DNA of 64,000 bases from NCBI RefSeq assembly GCF_000327385.1, contig NW_008710211.1, positions 1,064,441 to 1,128,440 of the forward strand. Reading direction: 5' to 3'. How positions within the stretch are numbered: position 1 is the first letter of the stretch; the number at the start of each line of letters is the position of its first letter. Below the pieces are notes generated by a model. It did not search any database. It was not told the origin of the DNA and was given only the letters and a program-made list of their open reading frames with translations. The stretch is from Lottia gigantea. Its lineage: Eukaryota; Mollusca; Gastropoda; Lottiidae. Positions 1 to 12,780 of the stretch are shown here, piece after piece. The position numbers were made by a program, and so were the translations under genes.

Positions 1-166
1 ATCAACTCTACATCCTCTAGGGTGGGTATCTATTTATCAACTCTACAACCTCTAAGGTGGCTATCTATTTATCAACTCTATACCCTCCAAGGTGACTATC
101 TATCAACTCTACACCCTCTAAGGTGGCTATCTGTTTATCAAATCTACACCCTCTAGGGTGGCTATC
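1..166. repeat. 35-bp minisatellite, cut by the window start
   Basis: About 4.5 imperfect copies of a 35-bp unit (ATCAACTCTACACCCTCTA, then AGGTGGCTATCTATTT). It continues left of the window. Confidence 0.9.
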
Positions 167-170
167 AATC

Positions 171-1650
171 TACATCACTAACATATTTTTCATCCTTTAC
201 TGTATACTTTCAGTTACTATTTGTACAGTAGCTAGGTATCTGAAGCTCAGGTGTTTTACATAAAAATTTATAATGGTGTAAACACTCTGAATAATCTCCA
301 AAGTGTAGTCCATCCTGGATATACTTATATTAACTTGTAGTTTTGGGTTCCCTTTTATAACCACATAAAAGTAAATCAGAAGATTTAAATTCTGTAAAGA
401 GTATAAGTAATTTATAAAGAAAAAGTGTATCTATTACTTGATTTACGGTAATCTTTTTATCTGATATAACACAAGGGATAACTGTAACATCTAATTACTG
501 TCCTATCCCTTACTTCTAATTACTATGTTAGCCCTATCCCTGGTGTTTCTGTTAAGTTATAGGGATGTAGTCATCTAAACATGCTTATAGAACAATGGTT
601 AATTTTAATGCTGCTGTACGAGCAAAGTTCGCTTCATTGTGCACTTCACATGGTTTCTCACCTTTGTTATTTTGATACTTATATAACAAAATAAGCCTAA
701 TATAGAGAGGTAGTATCATTTGAAAATGTTGAAGAATATTTTTACAGTGAGTATATACCTTTATGAAAGGGACTGTTAAAAAGTGACTGTAACATAATAG
801 GGTTAAACACCGTCTGTAAGAAAAACTGTACAGAATGCTGTAATTATTACCTTCACTCTCTCTTGTGTGGGCTGAGACTTCATTCTATTCTATTCTGACC
901 TTGACGTCATTTTTTTTGATAAGGGGAAGAGAATGGCTATAATGATTTTTATAAGGAAATGGAGATTGCTTTTTTTATATTGGTTATGAGCCAAGACATG
1001 ACTGTGTGAATTTTTCCAGTTACTAATTTGCAACATAAAGACATTTTCATTATTAAATGCTCATAACAAAACAATATATTCAATGTACTTCCAAGATATT
1101 GTCTTATACCTTGACTGCAATCGACACTTTTCTTATATATCATACAAGATACCTTGTTATACCTTGACATTGTGAAGATAAGATATCCCCTGAGGTACCT
1201 GCATTATGCTCTGTTTAAAACCATGGTATATGTTTAAAACCATGGTATACGCTGTTTACTATTCCGTTTTAACATCATCATTGCATGTAGAGAGACAGTA
1301 TTGTATCTGAGCAATATGTCATAGTAACCAACGAATAATAGAGTTATAATTATTTCATAATATTTGATTATATTGATAACAAACTATAGATATCTATTAA
1401 TAAACTCTTTGAACTTATTAACATCAAAGTTGGGAATCCTCAAAGGAGAAGACTCTAATATTCTGTAGGCATCAAATCCTAATAACCTGACATAAGCCAT
1501 CAGTATCCCTTATTAATGTATAAATATCAAAGTTGAGAATACTCATAGGAAAAGAATCTTCATTAATGTGGGGGAATAGGTGAGGGGTTGGGATGAATTT
1601 GTTCCCTCAGAATAAATACAATAACCCAGCAGAAGGCATGAGGTATCCCA
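171..1650. other. No gene seen
   Basis: AT-rich sequence with a short inverted TTTAAAACCATGGTATA doublet at 1215-1250. No exon-like frame with splice sites was recognised. Confidence 0.6.
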
Positions 1651-1652
1651 TA

Positions 1653-1742
1653 TTAAAGGGACAGGTGTGCCATTTTAAGGGGTTGATTTTAGTCTTGAAT
1701 ATATGAAAATAGCCTTCGGAAGTACTAGAAATGTATGAAAAT
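1653..1742 (-). mobile_element. TTAAAGGGAC MITE family, end fragment
   Basis: The terminal 90 bp of one end (TTAAAGGGACAGGTGTGCCA, then GTCTTGAATATATGAAAATAG) abuts the hammerhead-like motif at 1745-1830. Confidence 0.75.
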
Positions 1743-1744
1743 CA

Positions 1745-1830
1745 CATCACCTGATGCTGACAATGTAGATTGTTGAAACGTAGAGTGTAATAAAACTAAG
1801 GAGTAGTATATCATTGTGTCCGTCATTTAA
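1745..1830 (+). mobile_element. Hammerhead-like repeat, copy lacking its left arm
   Basis: Shares GACAATGTAGATTGTTGAAA and AATAAAACTAAGGAGTAGTA with the element at 46411-46545. The left arm is replaced by the end of a TTAAAGGGAC MITE. Confidence 0.65.
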
Positions 1831-1844
1831 GGTGACTATTGGAT

Positions 1845-1975
1845 TCATTTCATGTCTACCTCATTGATTTTATCATCTTGAATGATCCAAGATGGCTCAT
1901 TTCATGTCTACCTCATTGATTTTATCATCTTGAATGATCCAAGATGGCTATTAAACTCATTTCATGTCTACATCA
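1845..1975. repeat. 53-bp tandem repeat, about 2.5 copies
   Basis: The unit includes CATTTCATGTCTACCTCATT and ATCTTGAATGATCCAAGATG. A related single copy (CTTGAATGATCTACAAAACT) is at 37412-37460. Confidence 0.85.
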
Positions 1976-3430
1976 TCCCTTTAAAATTAATTGTGACAAA
2001 CGGATTGCAGTTTGAGCCGACTTGCAGCAACCCGTGTCAACTTGTTACTAGGCTCCTGTTAAATCATTAATTAATTAGAACCAACATCATGAATGTAGAA
2101 CAGCCTCGTTAAAACACTAGAGTAATTAGTCAGTTAATTTATAAGATGCAGATAAGGTTATAGTGCAAGATTGTTGATATGATGAGACTTGCCAGTAATG
2201 TTTGATTATAATGAAAAATGTCTGGCAGTCAATATAGCCCTGCGGACTTGATTTTGTAAAAATTCTTCTCATTTTGATGTTGGCACATTTGTTGAAACTG
2301 ATTTGGATCTTTGGATATATATAGTCTCATGTAAGCCAAATGAAAATCTGTTATCAGTTTTATAGAGTTCACATCTAACCATGAGATCAAGTCACTAGAG
2401 ACTTAAATTGTTGACTTTTGTTTGATGTTTGAATTTGAAGATATTTGAGAAATCATAAAAAGATTACTGTGTCAATTGAAGTTTGGTTTATCTTGAGATT
2501 GTTGATTTTACCCTGATTTTAATCTTGAGAACCTCAATGACTAGATGTAATTGCATTGTTAAAGGCACTTCAAGTATCTAAACCATCATCTTCACAATAT
2601 CAAGCTATACCAAACTTCGTCTAATACCCTGACTGTAATGGCCAATATTCTTGTATCATGGACTGCAGCGCATACAACCAATCAGAGCCTTCAACAGAAA
2701 GTCTGTAAACAATAAGGTATAATGGTAACAGTTTTTCTGTCGTGGGCTCTGATTGGCTGTATTCTCTGGCTTACAATCCAATCAAAAACCAACGCTAAGG
2801 ATAAAGTAAAGACAACAGGATCTTCAACCTTCAAATTGTTATCTTTATAAAAAATTGGTAGTTGATTTCTTTTTGAATTGAGATTTACCACCACAACTAA
2901 TAATGAATCACTTGATGTCTGTCTTGGACAATCCTTTTTTCATTAAAAAAAAACAACTGTCAGAACTATGGTTCAGTGTTGCATCAGGTGTGCAGAGTTT
3001 CCTGCCTTGCAATGGTGAAGGCTGACCTTAAATAGAAATCACTGACTCAGGTATTTTTGTCCAATGAACAATATTGCACTGTTGAATTTTATTTTCGACA
3101 CATTAACCTTTTTGATTATTTTTATTTTGTAAACATTATTTTATTCTTTTACAAATGAAATGTATTAGGAACAGACTTTTGCCCATATTACTCCTCTACT
3201 GAAATTGACATGTCTTTGTGATAATAAGTATATATATATATATATTTATTTGTTGTTTGTTTTGAGTCAGTACAAGTCAAGGGGGTGAAATGAAAAGGTC
3301 CAACAAGTAAAATGACCACTGTATGGTTGAGAGAATATTGAAAATAGATAAAATATTTCTTTATATTCTTATTATATTATAATCAAACAGTATTTATTGG
3401 GTGTCACCTGTCATAAACTCTTAGATATTC
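1976..3430. other. No gene seen
   Basis: Unique-looking AT-rich DNA with one TA microsatellite. Open frames are short and without family features. Confidence 0.6.
3226..3246. repeat. (TA)n microsatellite
   Basis: A short run of TA. Similar short runs are at 34022-34040 (AAT)n and 38583-38596 (TA)n. Confidence 0.9.
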
Positions 3431-3433
3431 TTC

Positions 3434-3730
3434 TTAAAGGGAAGGGTGCCCCATTCTTCTGACCAATCATACTTTACTCTCAAAAACAAACATTTGTAAG
3501 CTAAGACATTCAGTAATAGTGTTCACAGCTCGAAATTTGACCCATCAAATCCATGTGTGTCCAGAATTATCAGTGTTTGAAAGTTAAAAAGACACTGCCA
3601 TATATAGAAAAGACATATATAGAAATAAAAAAGAGATTCCTAGTTTGGGATATTTTTGAAGGAATTAAGAGATTTTCTTGCATTTCTAGTACTTCTGAAG
3701 ATACTCAATCCATCCCCCCAAAATGGCACA
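3434..3730 (+). mobile_element. TTAAAGGGAC MITE family, copy
   Basis: A non-autonomous DNA-transposon-like repeat of about 300-330 bp. The left end is TTAAAGGGA...GCCCCATT; the interior includes AATAGTGTTCACAGCTCG, AAATCCATGTGTGTCCAG and ATTCCTAGTTTGGGATAT; the right end is CCCCCAAAATGGCAC. Other copies end in GGCACATCTGTCCCTTT, so the termini are inverted repeats of roughly 20 bp. The TTAA at the edge could be a target site (piggyBac-like), but this is not proven. Confidence 0.8.
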
Positions 3731-5622
3731 ATACAATGGATGGATACAAACTGCTTGGAGCGTGTGCTCACTTATTGTTCAAAGAAACATCATAAGTGAA
3801 TTTATTAAATTCATTAAGTTTTAAAACCATTTATGTATTTGAGCCTGAAGCTTATTCTATGCAAACCTTTTTTTTCATCCTTCATATTTTCTTTCTTACT
3901 TGAAGTAACCAAGGACAGGAATGGCTTAGACATTATTAATTTCCTGTTGAAAACCTTATAGATATCATTTCTGATTTAGTTGGTACAGGCCTTGAATCTG
4001 CTTCTTGCATTTTGGCTGTTTTGTTTGGTCAGGCATGAATTGATCTGGATGTATCTCATGATTTTACCACTGTAGTAGTGGTGGGTGTAGGGCGTAAAGC
4101 AGACTATGCTTACTCTTTTCAAAACACCTGATGGTTCTTCTCTTTGGAAGAGTCCACTACTATACTATCTTTACTCCTGATTTTGCCATGCTTTAGACAA
4201 GATTTTTGATTGATGAAATTGCCTTGCTTGATTTTTTTGTAACTATTGTCCATGGGGCATTTCCAATCAATGTTTATCAACTGTTTATAATGAATCAAAA
4301 ATACTTCCTATTGTGATGTATTCAACTGAAGTATTGTCAATCCTGAATAAATAGCAAACTCGTGTTCACTGACAGAAATCTTTTATCAATGGAGGTAAAT
4401 ACTGATAAGGAGCTCGATTTCTCACCAAACAACCGTGACAAGCTGGGTACCTACTCCTTTATTTAGTATATATTTGCGTAACAGTTATTTAGAATATAGT
4501 ATACTTCCCTGAGGATCATTTCAGCGTTCAAACAGATAGTCCAGTTAACTTAGTTAATTTATATACACACTGGGTGAATTATTTAATATATTTTCCAGAA
4601 AGATGTGAACAATATTACATCACATCAAAGTATGTTCATCTCTGCATCATAGTTTGCCTCTATTTCAGTCACTGATAGCTATTGTAAAAGTAGAGTAGTG
4701 TTCAATTTATGTAGCTAATGAATTGCCACTTACTGAATTATTGAAAATAAAGATATAAACAATGTAACATCAAATTTAAGAAAATGTAACCCTGCACCCG
4801 TGATTTCTTCTGCCTCTGCGCTATTTCGAAAGTTGTCAGCTGGAGTAGGGCCTGTTTTATAGGGATTTTCCACACCCCCCGCAGACCATCATAGAGGCAC
4901 ATGACTACCCATTTTATGACCCATCTCCAATCCTCCAATTTTTCCACTGCTTCTAGTCTCTTTACATGTTGTGTATAAAAAATACAGTAACATCAAACAG
5001 TTCTGTTATTATTTATATATCATTACATTTCATCATGATGAAATATAGACACAGAAATAATAAAACAGAGCCTAAAACATGTTATTACTCGCTATGCGAT
5101 CTTCAGACAACTGACCTATCTCAGCTTGCATTCCTACTTAAATTGGACAAGTACATCTTCTTCTCGTGTCTATGTTTATTCTAATGTACAAAGCACTGTT
5201 AAAAAAAATGAAATTGAGTCCATGGACTACTAACGGTCCAATTGAAGGGACATTCCACTTTTTTTTCATAATTTTTGAAAATGAAAATGTTGTACAAAAA
5301 AGCAGAATGCTCCTTTAAGAAGGAAAATGGCAGTCCCTTTGTTCTGCTCTGTTTATGTTGTATATTTTCTATGGAAGGTTTAGAATTATCCATGCTGGAC
5401 TGAAATGAGAAAAGTTAATTGTAAAAAGATCATAGAGTTTTCACCTCAATAATCACAACATTTAAACCTCATTTAAATATTTGACTCTTGACTGATACAA
5501 TATAATTACCTGGCTTTATGGTTATTAGTTGTCACTGTCTTAGGACCGTTGTTGATAGATGAAATCTCTAATGATGCTTGAGAATGGATATTACTTGCCA
5601 GTTTTTCTGTCGACGAATAGTG
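3731..5622. other. No gene seen
   Basis: AT-rich sequence between two MITE copies; nothing recognised. Confidence 0.6.
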
Positions 5623-5947
5623 TTAAAGGGACACATGGGCCATTTTTTTACCAATAATACTCTAGTCTTAGAAATGGAAATTGTTTAGCCTAATCAATCA
5701 GTAATAATGTTCACAGTTCACGGTCGAAATTTGAGACTTTAATTCCATGTGTGTCCAGAATTATTCGCATTTGAATGTTAAAATGGTGACTAGTCAATTT
5801 AAGATACTCTGTGATATATACAAAAGACATACTGGTATAGAGAAATAGTGAGTAAAATTCCTAGTATGAAGTATTTTTAAAGGAATTATGCAATTTCGGA
5901 CATTTCTAACATATATTCAAGATTAAAATCAATCCCCCAAAATGCCG
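5623..5947 (+). mobile_element. TTAAAGGGAC MITE family, most complete copy
   Basis: Starts TTAAAGGGACACATGGGCCA, has the family interior (GTAATAATGTTCACAG, CCATGTGTGTCCAGAATTA, AGTAAAATTCCTAGTATGAA) and stops at CCCCCAAAATGCCG, just short of the right terminal repeat. It has no open frame of note. Confidence 0.82.
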
Positions 5948-6946
5948 CCAGAATTTGAAAACAGTGCCAAAAGAAGAATCATGCAAAACTCATCACGAGG
6001 ATATCACATCTGCACCCAACCATGTTCACCAAACTTTGGCATAACCAAATATGAAAAGTGGCGCTTGAGCTGATTTATTTGAGAGAAACTGGTATAGACA
6101 ACGGGTCTCTACCCATTCAGATTGAAATCATTATTTGATGAAGTCCGGTCAACTTAATGAAAAAGACGTTTGTTCTACTTGATAGATTTCATATTGATTC
6201 TCAATCCGTCGAGAGTTACGTGTCAACCAGGGAATTTCGTCCAATCATATCACAGCCGTTAGAATGTTTTTTAAGGAAATTAATGATGACAGCCAATGAG
6301 TCAGGTATTGATTGTTCTAAGAGTTGTGTTAGTTTTAATTCAACTGGAATTGATTGGACAATGGTGTGAGTTACACGAAGGAATTTCTGAGTTTTTATTT
6401 GTATTGACCAATTTATTATTAACAGTAATTTAATATCAGCCAATCAATGGTGTGGTAATGACAGAAAAATATAAGGAGGGAAATGAGACCGTAGATGATC
6501 CTATTTTATGGAATGCCATTATGTTCTAATTTTTCTAGTTTTGTACTAATTCTGTTTGTGTTAATATTGTTCACAATTTGCAGAAACATTTTGTCTTCAG
6601 CATGTTGCCACATACAGGGTGTTACAAAATTAGAGCCCCCTCCTTTATCTTTTATGGATGCCATTTTGCTCCGATACTCTTTATCTTTATCTTTCAGTTC
6701 ACGTTTTGTTTTAATTCTGTTTTTAATAATATAGACAGTCCAGCTGAGAAATCATAGGAAGTTGCTTTTTGATATGCCACAAAAATCCATCCCAAGGTAT
6801 AACATAATGTTTGTAAAAAGCTTCTTGAAATAGGCTTAGGGTTTATTAGGTGTCAGTATTTGAAGCCAATTTACCACAGGTATATCAACTCTTTGCTTAC
6901 CATACAGAGATCTCATATAGTTGATAATACTCAGTTAGTGTTTTGC
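5948..6946. other. No gene seen
   Basis: Frames of 70-79 codons on both strands around 6.2-6.7 kb overlap each other and show no motif. Confidence 0.6.
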
Positions 6947-7135
6947 TAGCCACCTCTGTATCTCTTTCAGAGAGTCCACATAGTCAAAATTGTTTTGGTG
7001 AGCCTACTCTGTATCTCTTTCAGAGAGTCCACATAGTTTAAATTGTTTATCTAGTAATTTGGTTAGCCACCTCTGTATATCTTTCAGAGAGTCCACATAG
7101 TTAACATTATTTATTTAGTGTTTTGGTTAGCCTGT
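6947..7135. repeat. About 63-bp minisatellite with AGAGAGTCCACATAG core
   Basis: Three units of CTCTGTATCTCTTTCAGAGA, then GTCCACATAGTTAAAATTG and TTTGGTTAGCCAC. The core is shared with the arrays at 12476 and 59637. Confidence 0.85.
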
Positions 7136-7716
7136 CAACTCTGTTGCCCTTTCTAGTAAAGTTACTTTGTTTGTCAACATCTTTGGAGAATCCACACAGT
7201 TATTGACCGGCTTCAATTCAATATTGCCTAGAACTGGCTTCGTGTATTACAGAATCTTGGTGTTCAATAAAAGGTTATATAGAAATACCCAAAACACCAG
7301 TGGCCATATTACTATCATCAATCTATAGAATCAATAAACCATTTTAAAAACTGTGTTAAACAAACATGGTACTAGTGGAAGGAACTGGGTCTAATCTCTC
7401 CGAGGGTAGAAATAACATGTCCAGATTACGCTGGTCGGAAGGGAAATAATTGTTTTTATTAATGGACTAAATATTGACTGACTTTCATCACACTGGTCTA
7501 TTATTCTTCTTCTGGCTTGACTGACATAGTGTCATAGTGTCATTCTGACACTGTTGGCATGGTAAAAACCACATGATTACTTTCAAAACAATACTAAGGT
7601 AAAATCTAATTTTTAAAATAAAAATAGTGATTATCCAATCAGATGACTGGAACATTAAAATCTTCTTTAAAAGTGAAATAAAGTTGGCCAGTGACGGTAA
7701 AGTGCTAGATGAATTC

Positions 7717-7794
7717 TGGTATAACTCACTTCTTTAATAACAAAACACAATTTACACGTGTCGTCATCAGATGAAAATGTCGTTTAAATCTTAT
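7717..7794 (-). mobile_element. Hammerhead-like repeat with 12-bp target-site duplication
   Basis: A 78-bp insert flanked by perfect CTAGATGAATTC repeats (7705-7716 and 7795-7806). On the minus strand it has CATCTGATGACGACACGTG and then TAAATTGTGTTTTGTTATTA, related to the other CTGATGA repeats, but without a clear GAAAC. Confidence 0.6.
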
Positions 7795-7806
7795 CTAGAT
7801 GAATTC

Positions 7807-10072
7807 GTTGATACATAGCGAAGTCATAGTTTTGAGCTTGTGGATCCAATGTAGTTCTGTTCTACGTCTTTCTTTGGTGGTAGTGTGCCCTGGCCAGGTC
7901 TCTAATACCGAAGAAAGGGTATTTTAAAAGTCTTTTCTTTCTATTTCTTTAAAAGTTAAGGTTTCAAAAATAACATCTCAGGACTTTTGATTTGAAATTC
8001 TACATCAAAACAAATTTTCATATGTTACAATTTTCTTTTAAATCAACTTTTCTATCCTTGGCTATTTCTGTCATATGCTCTAATTCAAATTCTGCCTGTG
8101 GGATGTGCTAGTTATTATTTTCTTTATGAAAATTAGAGTAGCAAATCTGGTGGGCTCTGACTGTCAAAGTTCAAACATTGATGCACTTGCTTATCTCCTT
8201 GTACCCAATCCCCCACTGAGACATCAAACTTGTACAAAAACCTGATAAAAATGATCACTCACCAAATTGGAGCAGAATTTATTGTGATAATGTTTACAAA
8301 AACATTGAGTGTTTATTGAAATTTGATGGTAGTGATATATATAGTCAGATAGTTTCCACGTTTGGCCGGTTCTCGGTTGGGTTATCAGCCACGCTGGGAT
8401 GTTTCTAACTCTCCCTAGACCCTATCAAAACATATAAAAAATACCAGGGATCTTTCTAGTCAAAGAAATATGTTTATGTTTGTTGTTTTCCCCTAGGGTA
8501 CTGTCTATCATTAAACTAACAACAGAATCAGAATGCATGTGCAAATTCTTCTCTTTAGAGTTATCTATCCATCAATATGATAACAAATAAAGACCGTTTT
8601 AAAAGAATTGAAAGTGGACATTTAAATTTGGTTTATTTTTAGGGAATTTTCTCTTTTGAAATCCACAAAAAAATTTTTTTTTGAAAATTAGAAATATGAG
8701 TCATTGACAAAAAGATTCAATGCTTTGCTGAAGAGTTAGAGAATGTACTTGCAAATTGTGGTATAAAAGAATGCATATCAATATTTTTATCACTGTTTAT
8801 ATTTATTCATATTTGTATTTTGATTTCAGATTATGACACATTCGTGATAAGGCACTGTCGAATGAAATAGTATCATTAAGAATAAAATGTACTGCAAATA
8901 TTATCAGAATTGAAGTAAATGTCATTTAAATCTATAATAGAATGAAGGTATTATGATATGAATGAAGTGCTCTAGAGCTGATATTTAATCATCTAATAGT
9001 TTAAACACATCATTGTTAATAATCCATTATTTATTTACACCTTTTATTACTTAATATCCTACAATTCATGTCATTCAGGACTGGTAATTCTACGGTATTT
9101 GCCGGTCATGTCCAAGTAGAACTATAGGATCTGGTTGTGCATTTGCTCACATTCAGTAGATTTTAAAAAACAGTGAACAGTATTTTGCCAGTCATGTCAA
9201 ATAAGAACCAAAAGAAAATTACGACAATTATTAAAGTTTTTTGAAAACTACTGTAAGGTTTGAATAAAATAAACGCCTAATTGTAGAAAAATTTGTCTCT
9301 TAAGTATTCTAAAGGTTTCAACTAATAATATCAAGTCATTATGATGCCAAACATCAAACCTAGATCAAACTGCATAATTAACAATTAGTACTCTCCGTTT
9401 TTAATTAACCCTTTTAAAACAAATTCTGTTTGATCAAGTAGATACATAGATATAAATAGCATACTTTAAAAATATTTTCAGGTATAATTTAGGACTTTTT
9501 TGATTATGAAAACTTTTGACAAATAAGCGGAATTCTCCATGAAGCACGGATGTGGAATGTTTTGCCTGTGGGTGATACTTTAACAAGAAATGATTAGAAT
9601 GGACAGTTTTGATTTGCACCCAGAATGAAGCATGTCTCACATGTTTAAGATTATATAGATCAGTAGCTTGAGGATGTTATTTTAGTCAGACCCCACTTTC
9701 AGATTTTACAACCCCTGTTAGCCTTGATCGTATGATCTCTGCTTGTAGCTATTGTATTGTCTTTGTGGTGTGAATAGACATACGGCCTGCTTGACCCGAC
9801 CCCTACAATATAGGGGATAAGGGTTGACCTTTGGAAACCTTACCCTCTTGACATTATCATGGCATTCAGGCGGTGTGTTTGTTTTACAAATTGACAAACA
9901 CCAAATCCCTTTCAGCTCTCCTTATTGACAATGTTCAATGAATCTTGATCTTCAACCTTCTTGAAGAATCTGTGGTGGTTTCAGGGACTCTTTCATTAAA
10001 AATATTAACTCTATTGTATCTTTTACTCTCATAATAATATAGATTTGTCAATATGCTTGGGTAAACACAAAA
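7807..10072. other. No gene seen
   Basis: AT-rich DNA with isolated fragments resembling the 48-bp array unit (GCCGGTCATGTCCAAGTAGA near 9100, GCCAGTCATGTC near 9187). Confidence 0.6.
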
Positions 10073-10327
10073 AAATGAAATGAAATGAATGGAGTTTTAC
10101 GTACTACTTTTTTGCACCATGTGGGCTAATGAAGATGGGCAATGCCATGCAAGGTGCAATGAGGGAAATTTTGCAAGGACAGCCACATTAGCCTGCTCTT
10201 TTTCGATTTCCAACTGTTGAGGGATCTTTAACATGCAGAGCCTGTAGCACATGGGGCCTCGGTTTATTGTCCCATCCGAACGACTTGATGCTTTTTCCAT
10301 GTCAGCCCCTCTTACCTACATCACTTG
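10073..10327 (-). mobile_element. SINE, antisense, 5'-truncated, left arm of an inverted pair
   Basis: It begins with the reversed TGAAATGAAATGAATGG tail and runs back through the family landmarks to the reversed GTAAGAGGGGCTGACATGG region, where the tRNA-like head is missing. A sense copy of the same family follows about 18 bp later. Confidence 0.88.
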
Positions 10328-10344
10328 CATGTGCAAGTGCACTC

Positions 10345-10502
10345 TGTGCACGTTAAAGATCCCTCGACAGTTGGAAATCGAAAAAAAGAGCAGGCTAATG
10401 CCGCTGTCCTGGTAAAATTTTCCTGCATGGCATTGCCCGTCTTCATTAGCCCACTTGGTGCAGAAAAGTAGTATGTAAAACTCATTTCATTTTATTCATT
10501 TC
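10345..10502 (+). mobile_element. SINE 3' part, sense, right arm of an inverted pair
   Basis: A sense fragment from TGTGCACGTTAAAGATCCC to the family 3' end and an ATT-rich tail. Together with the antisense copy at 10073-10327 it makes an inverted repeat with arms of roughly 160 bp. Confidence 0.88.
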
Positions 10503-10745
10503 TTATTTATGTATATTATGTATGATATATGTTTTTTTCTATAATTGTAATATCAGAAATATGTAATGGACCAGAATCAATTTTACAACTGTCAGACTGG
10601 AAATTTATTGGTGTGATTTCCGTTTAGTTTTCAATAAATTCTGTATCAGATCTTCGTCTATTTGAATTATTGATGTATGAAATGACAGATTACAACTCTT
10701 TATTTATGAGCAAATAAATTGACTAACAATGGAATAGAAATAATA

Positions 10746-11044
10746 TGAATAGAGTTATACCACGTACTTTTCTGCACTATGTGGGCTAATGTAGATGGGC
10801 AACGCTATACAGGGTGCAATGAGAAAAATTTTGCCAGGACAGCGACATTAACCTGCTCTTTTTCGAATTCCAACTGTGGAGGTGTTTTTAATGTGCACAG
10901 CCTGTAGCACACAGGGCTTCAGTTTATTGTCCCATACGAACGACTAGATGCTTTTTCCATGTCAGCCTCTCTTACCTGTATCACTGACAGGGGGAAACCG
11001 GGTTAAAAATTCGAAATCCTCGACCTGACAGGATGGGAACCCTG
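10746..11044 (-). mobile_element. SINE, antisense, truncated near the B box, with target-site duplication
   Basis: An antisense family member reaching back to the B-box-like segment (reversed CCAGGGTTCCCATCC). ACAATGGAATAGAAA before it and ACAATGGAACAGAAA after it form a 15-bp target-site duplication with one mismatch. It is the third SINE within 1 kb. Confidence 0.88.
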
Positions 11045-11519
11045 GACAATGGAACAGAAAATACCAAAATAATTTATTTAGACTTTCATATTCTTGTTGA
11101 TGATATTTATACCATCAGATTTTTTAATCTGAAGGAGATATTTATGAAAAAAGTTAATGGATTTGTAAAGTGAACCGAGAGCTGTAGTTACATATTAATA
11201 CAACCCTTACCACCCTAGGGTCATAAGTTTTTTTTTGTGAGGACACAGACTTTTTGCCAATATGACCCTGAATATGATAGAAATATGTAATAGGCGTGCT
11301 GTAGGGGAGATACACATAGTGTCAGTAATAACTATTTATTCATTGCATGTCTCTGTAACTGTAGACTGTAGATAGTATTGAAGGAATAAATTGATTTATG
11401 AATTGTGTATATTTTGTGTGAAGTAAAAACCAATAATAGATAGAGGTAATTGTAATGCTATATAACACTATATCAGTGTTCATTTACTATAGCTTCATTA
11501 TATAACAATTATATCTTAC

Positions 11520-11715
11520 TCGCAATCTACAGAATTATATAGATCGCAATCTACGTAACACTTCTTTCAAGCTACGGAATAATTTGATCTCATTCGCAAT
11601 CTATGTATCAATTTTATTTAGACCACAATCTACGTAACTTGTTATATCAAGCTACGGAGCAATTTTATTTAGACCACAATCGATGTAACAATTCTATCTA
11701 GCTCGCAATCGGCTG
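11520..11715. repeat. Degenerate about 38-bp repeat (GCAATCTACGTAAC)
   Basis: About five or six diverged units, alternating GCAATCTACGTAAC and CAAGCTACGGAGCAATT types with GACCACAATC joints. Confidence 0.75.
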
Positions 11716-12475
11716 TACATTTTATATAATTGATTAACTGCTACATATCTATATTTATTATAATTGTCTCCAAGGGGTGTTGATTTGGCTGTATTTACCA
11801 GCCATGTCTAATTAGAGCTTAAAGTGGCTGAAGGTAAACTTTTTAGGCTTACGTTAGTCAGCAGGTTTGAAAAAAGCTCTTCAATCTCCACCTGACGTTA
11901 TCCCATCACCATCATTCCCAATTACTTAGTTTGTCATACTCCAATACTCATTTCTATTCTCTACATGAATAGAAATATTTCACAAAATTAATAGAGAAAA
12001 AAAAAAGAAAGAAACAACTATATTTTACAAGGATAACAACTTAGGTTCAATCAAAGGATCCTCTTTACCAGCTGGGCCTTGACCAAACCTCTTGGCATTG
12101 ATCTTTCCCAGATTATCCGTACCCATTTACAGCTGGGTGACTGGTAGTATGAGTGAAGACGACTTATCCAAGGTCATCTGACTTTCACATGCAGATTGAG
12201 ATCAGAACCCACAGCCACCATTAGCTCAACGTACCCAAGCAAATAACGTCCTGAAAAGAACCAAAGCTACGTACCCAAGCAAATGATGTCATGTTAAGAA
12301 CCAACTCTATAACCGACTGTGCTATAAAACCTCATAGAGATGCTACATTGAAAATAGATGTTGAGTGATGTTTTCACAGATTTGAACTTGATGTATGAAA
12401 TGCTCCTGTCATAATTTATAAATAGTTACGATCTCTGAAAATAAGTGCTCTCAGGTGATAGTCAACATAAAATAC

Positions 12476-12780
12476 ATTTCAGAGAGTCCACATAGCTTAA
12501 GATGTTTATTTGGGTTTTATATTTGAGATAATGAAGTATATTTGATATTTATGTTTGTCAATTCAAATCCTAATAACTAATAACCATTATTAGATTTTGG
12601 GGGGTGACAATTCAGCATGTATTTTAGAGGGTCCACATAGCTTAAGATTTTTGAGTTTTATATTTAAGATAATGAAGTATATTTGGTATTTATGTTTGTC
12701 AACTCAAATCCCAATAAACAATAACCATTATTAGATTTAGGGGCGTGTCAACACACCATGTGTTCCAGAGAGTCCACCAG
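12476..12780. repeat. About 143-bp tandem duplication with AGAGAGTCCACATAG core
   Basis: Two full units and the start of a third, with CAGAGAGTCCACATAGCTTA, AGATAATGAAGTATATTTG and AATAACCATTATTAGATTT. The same core occurs in the 64-bp array near 60 kb. Confidence 0.85.
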
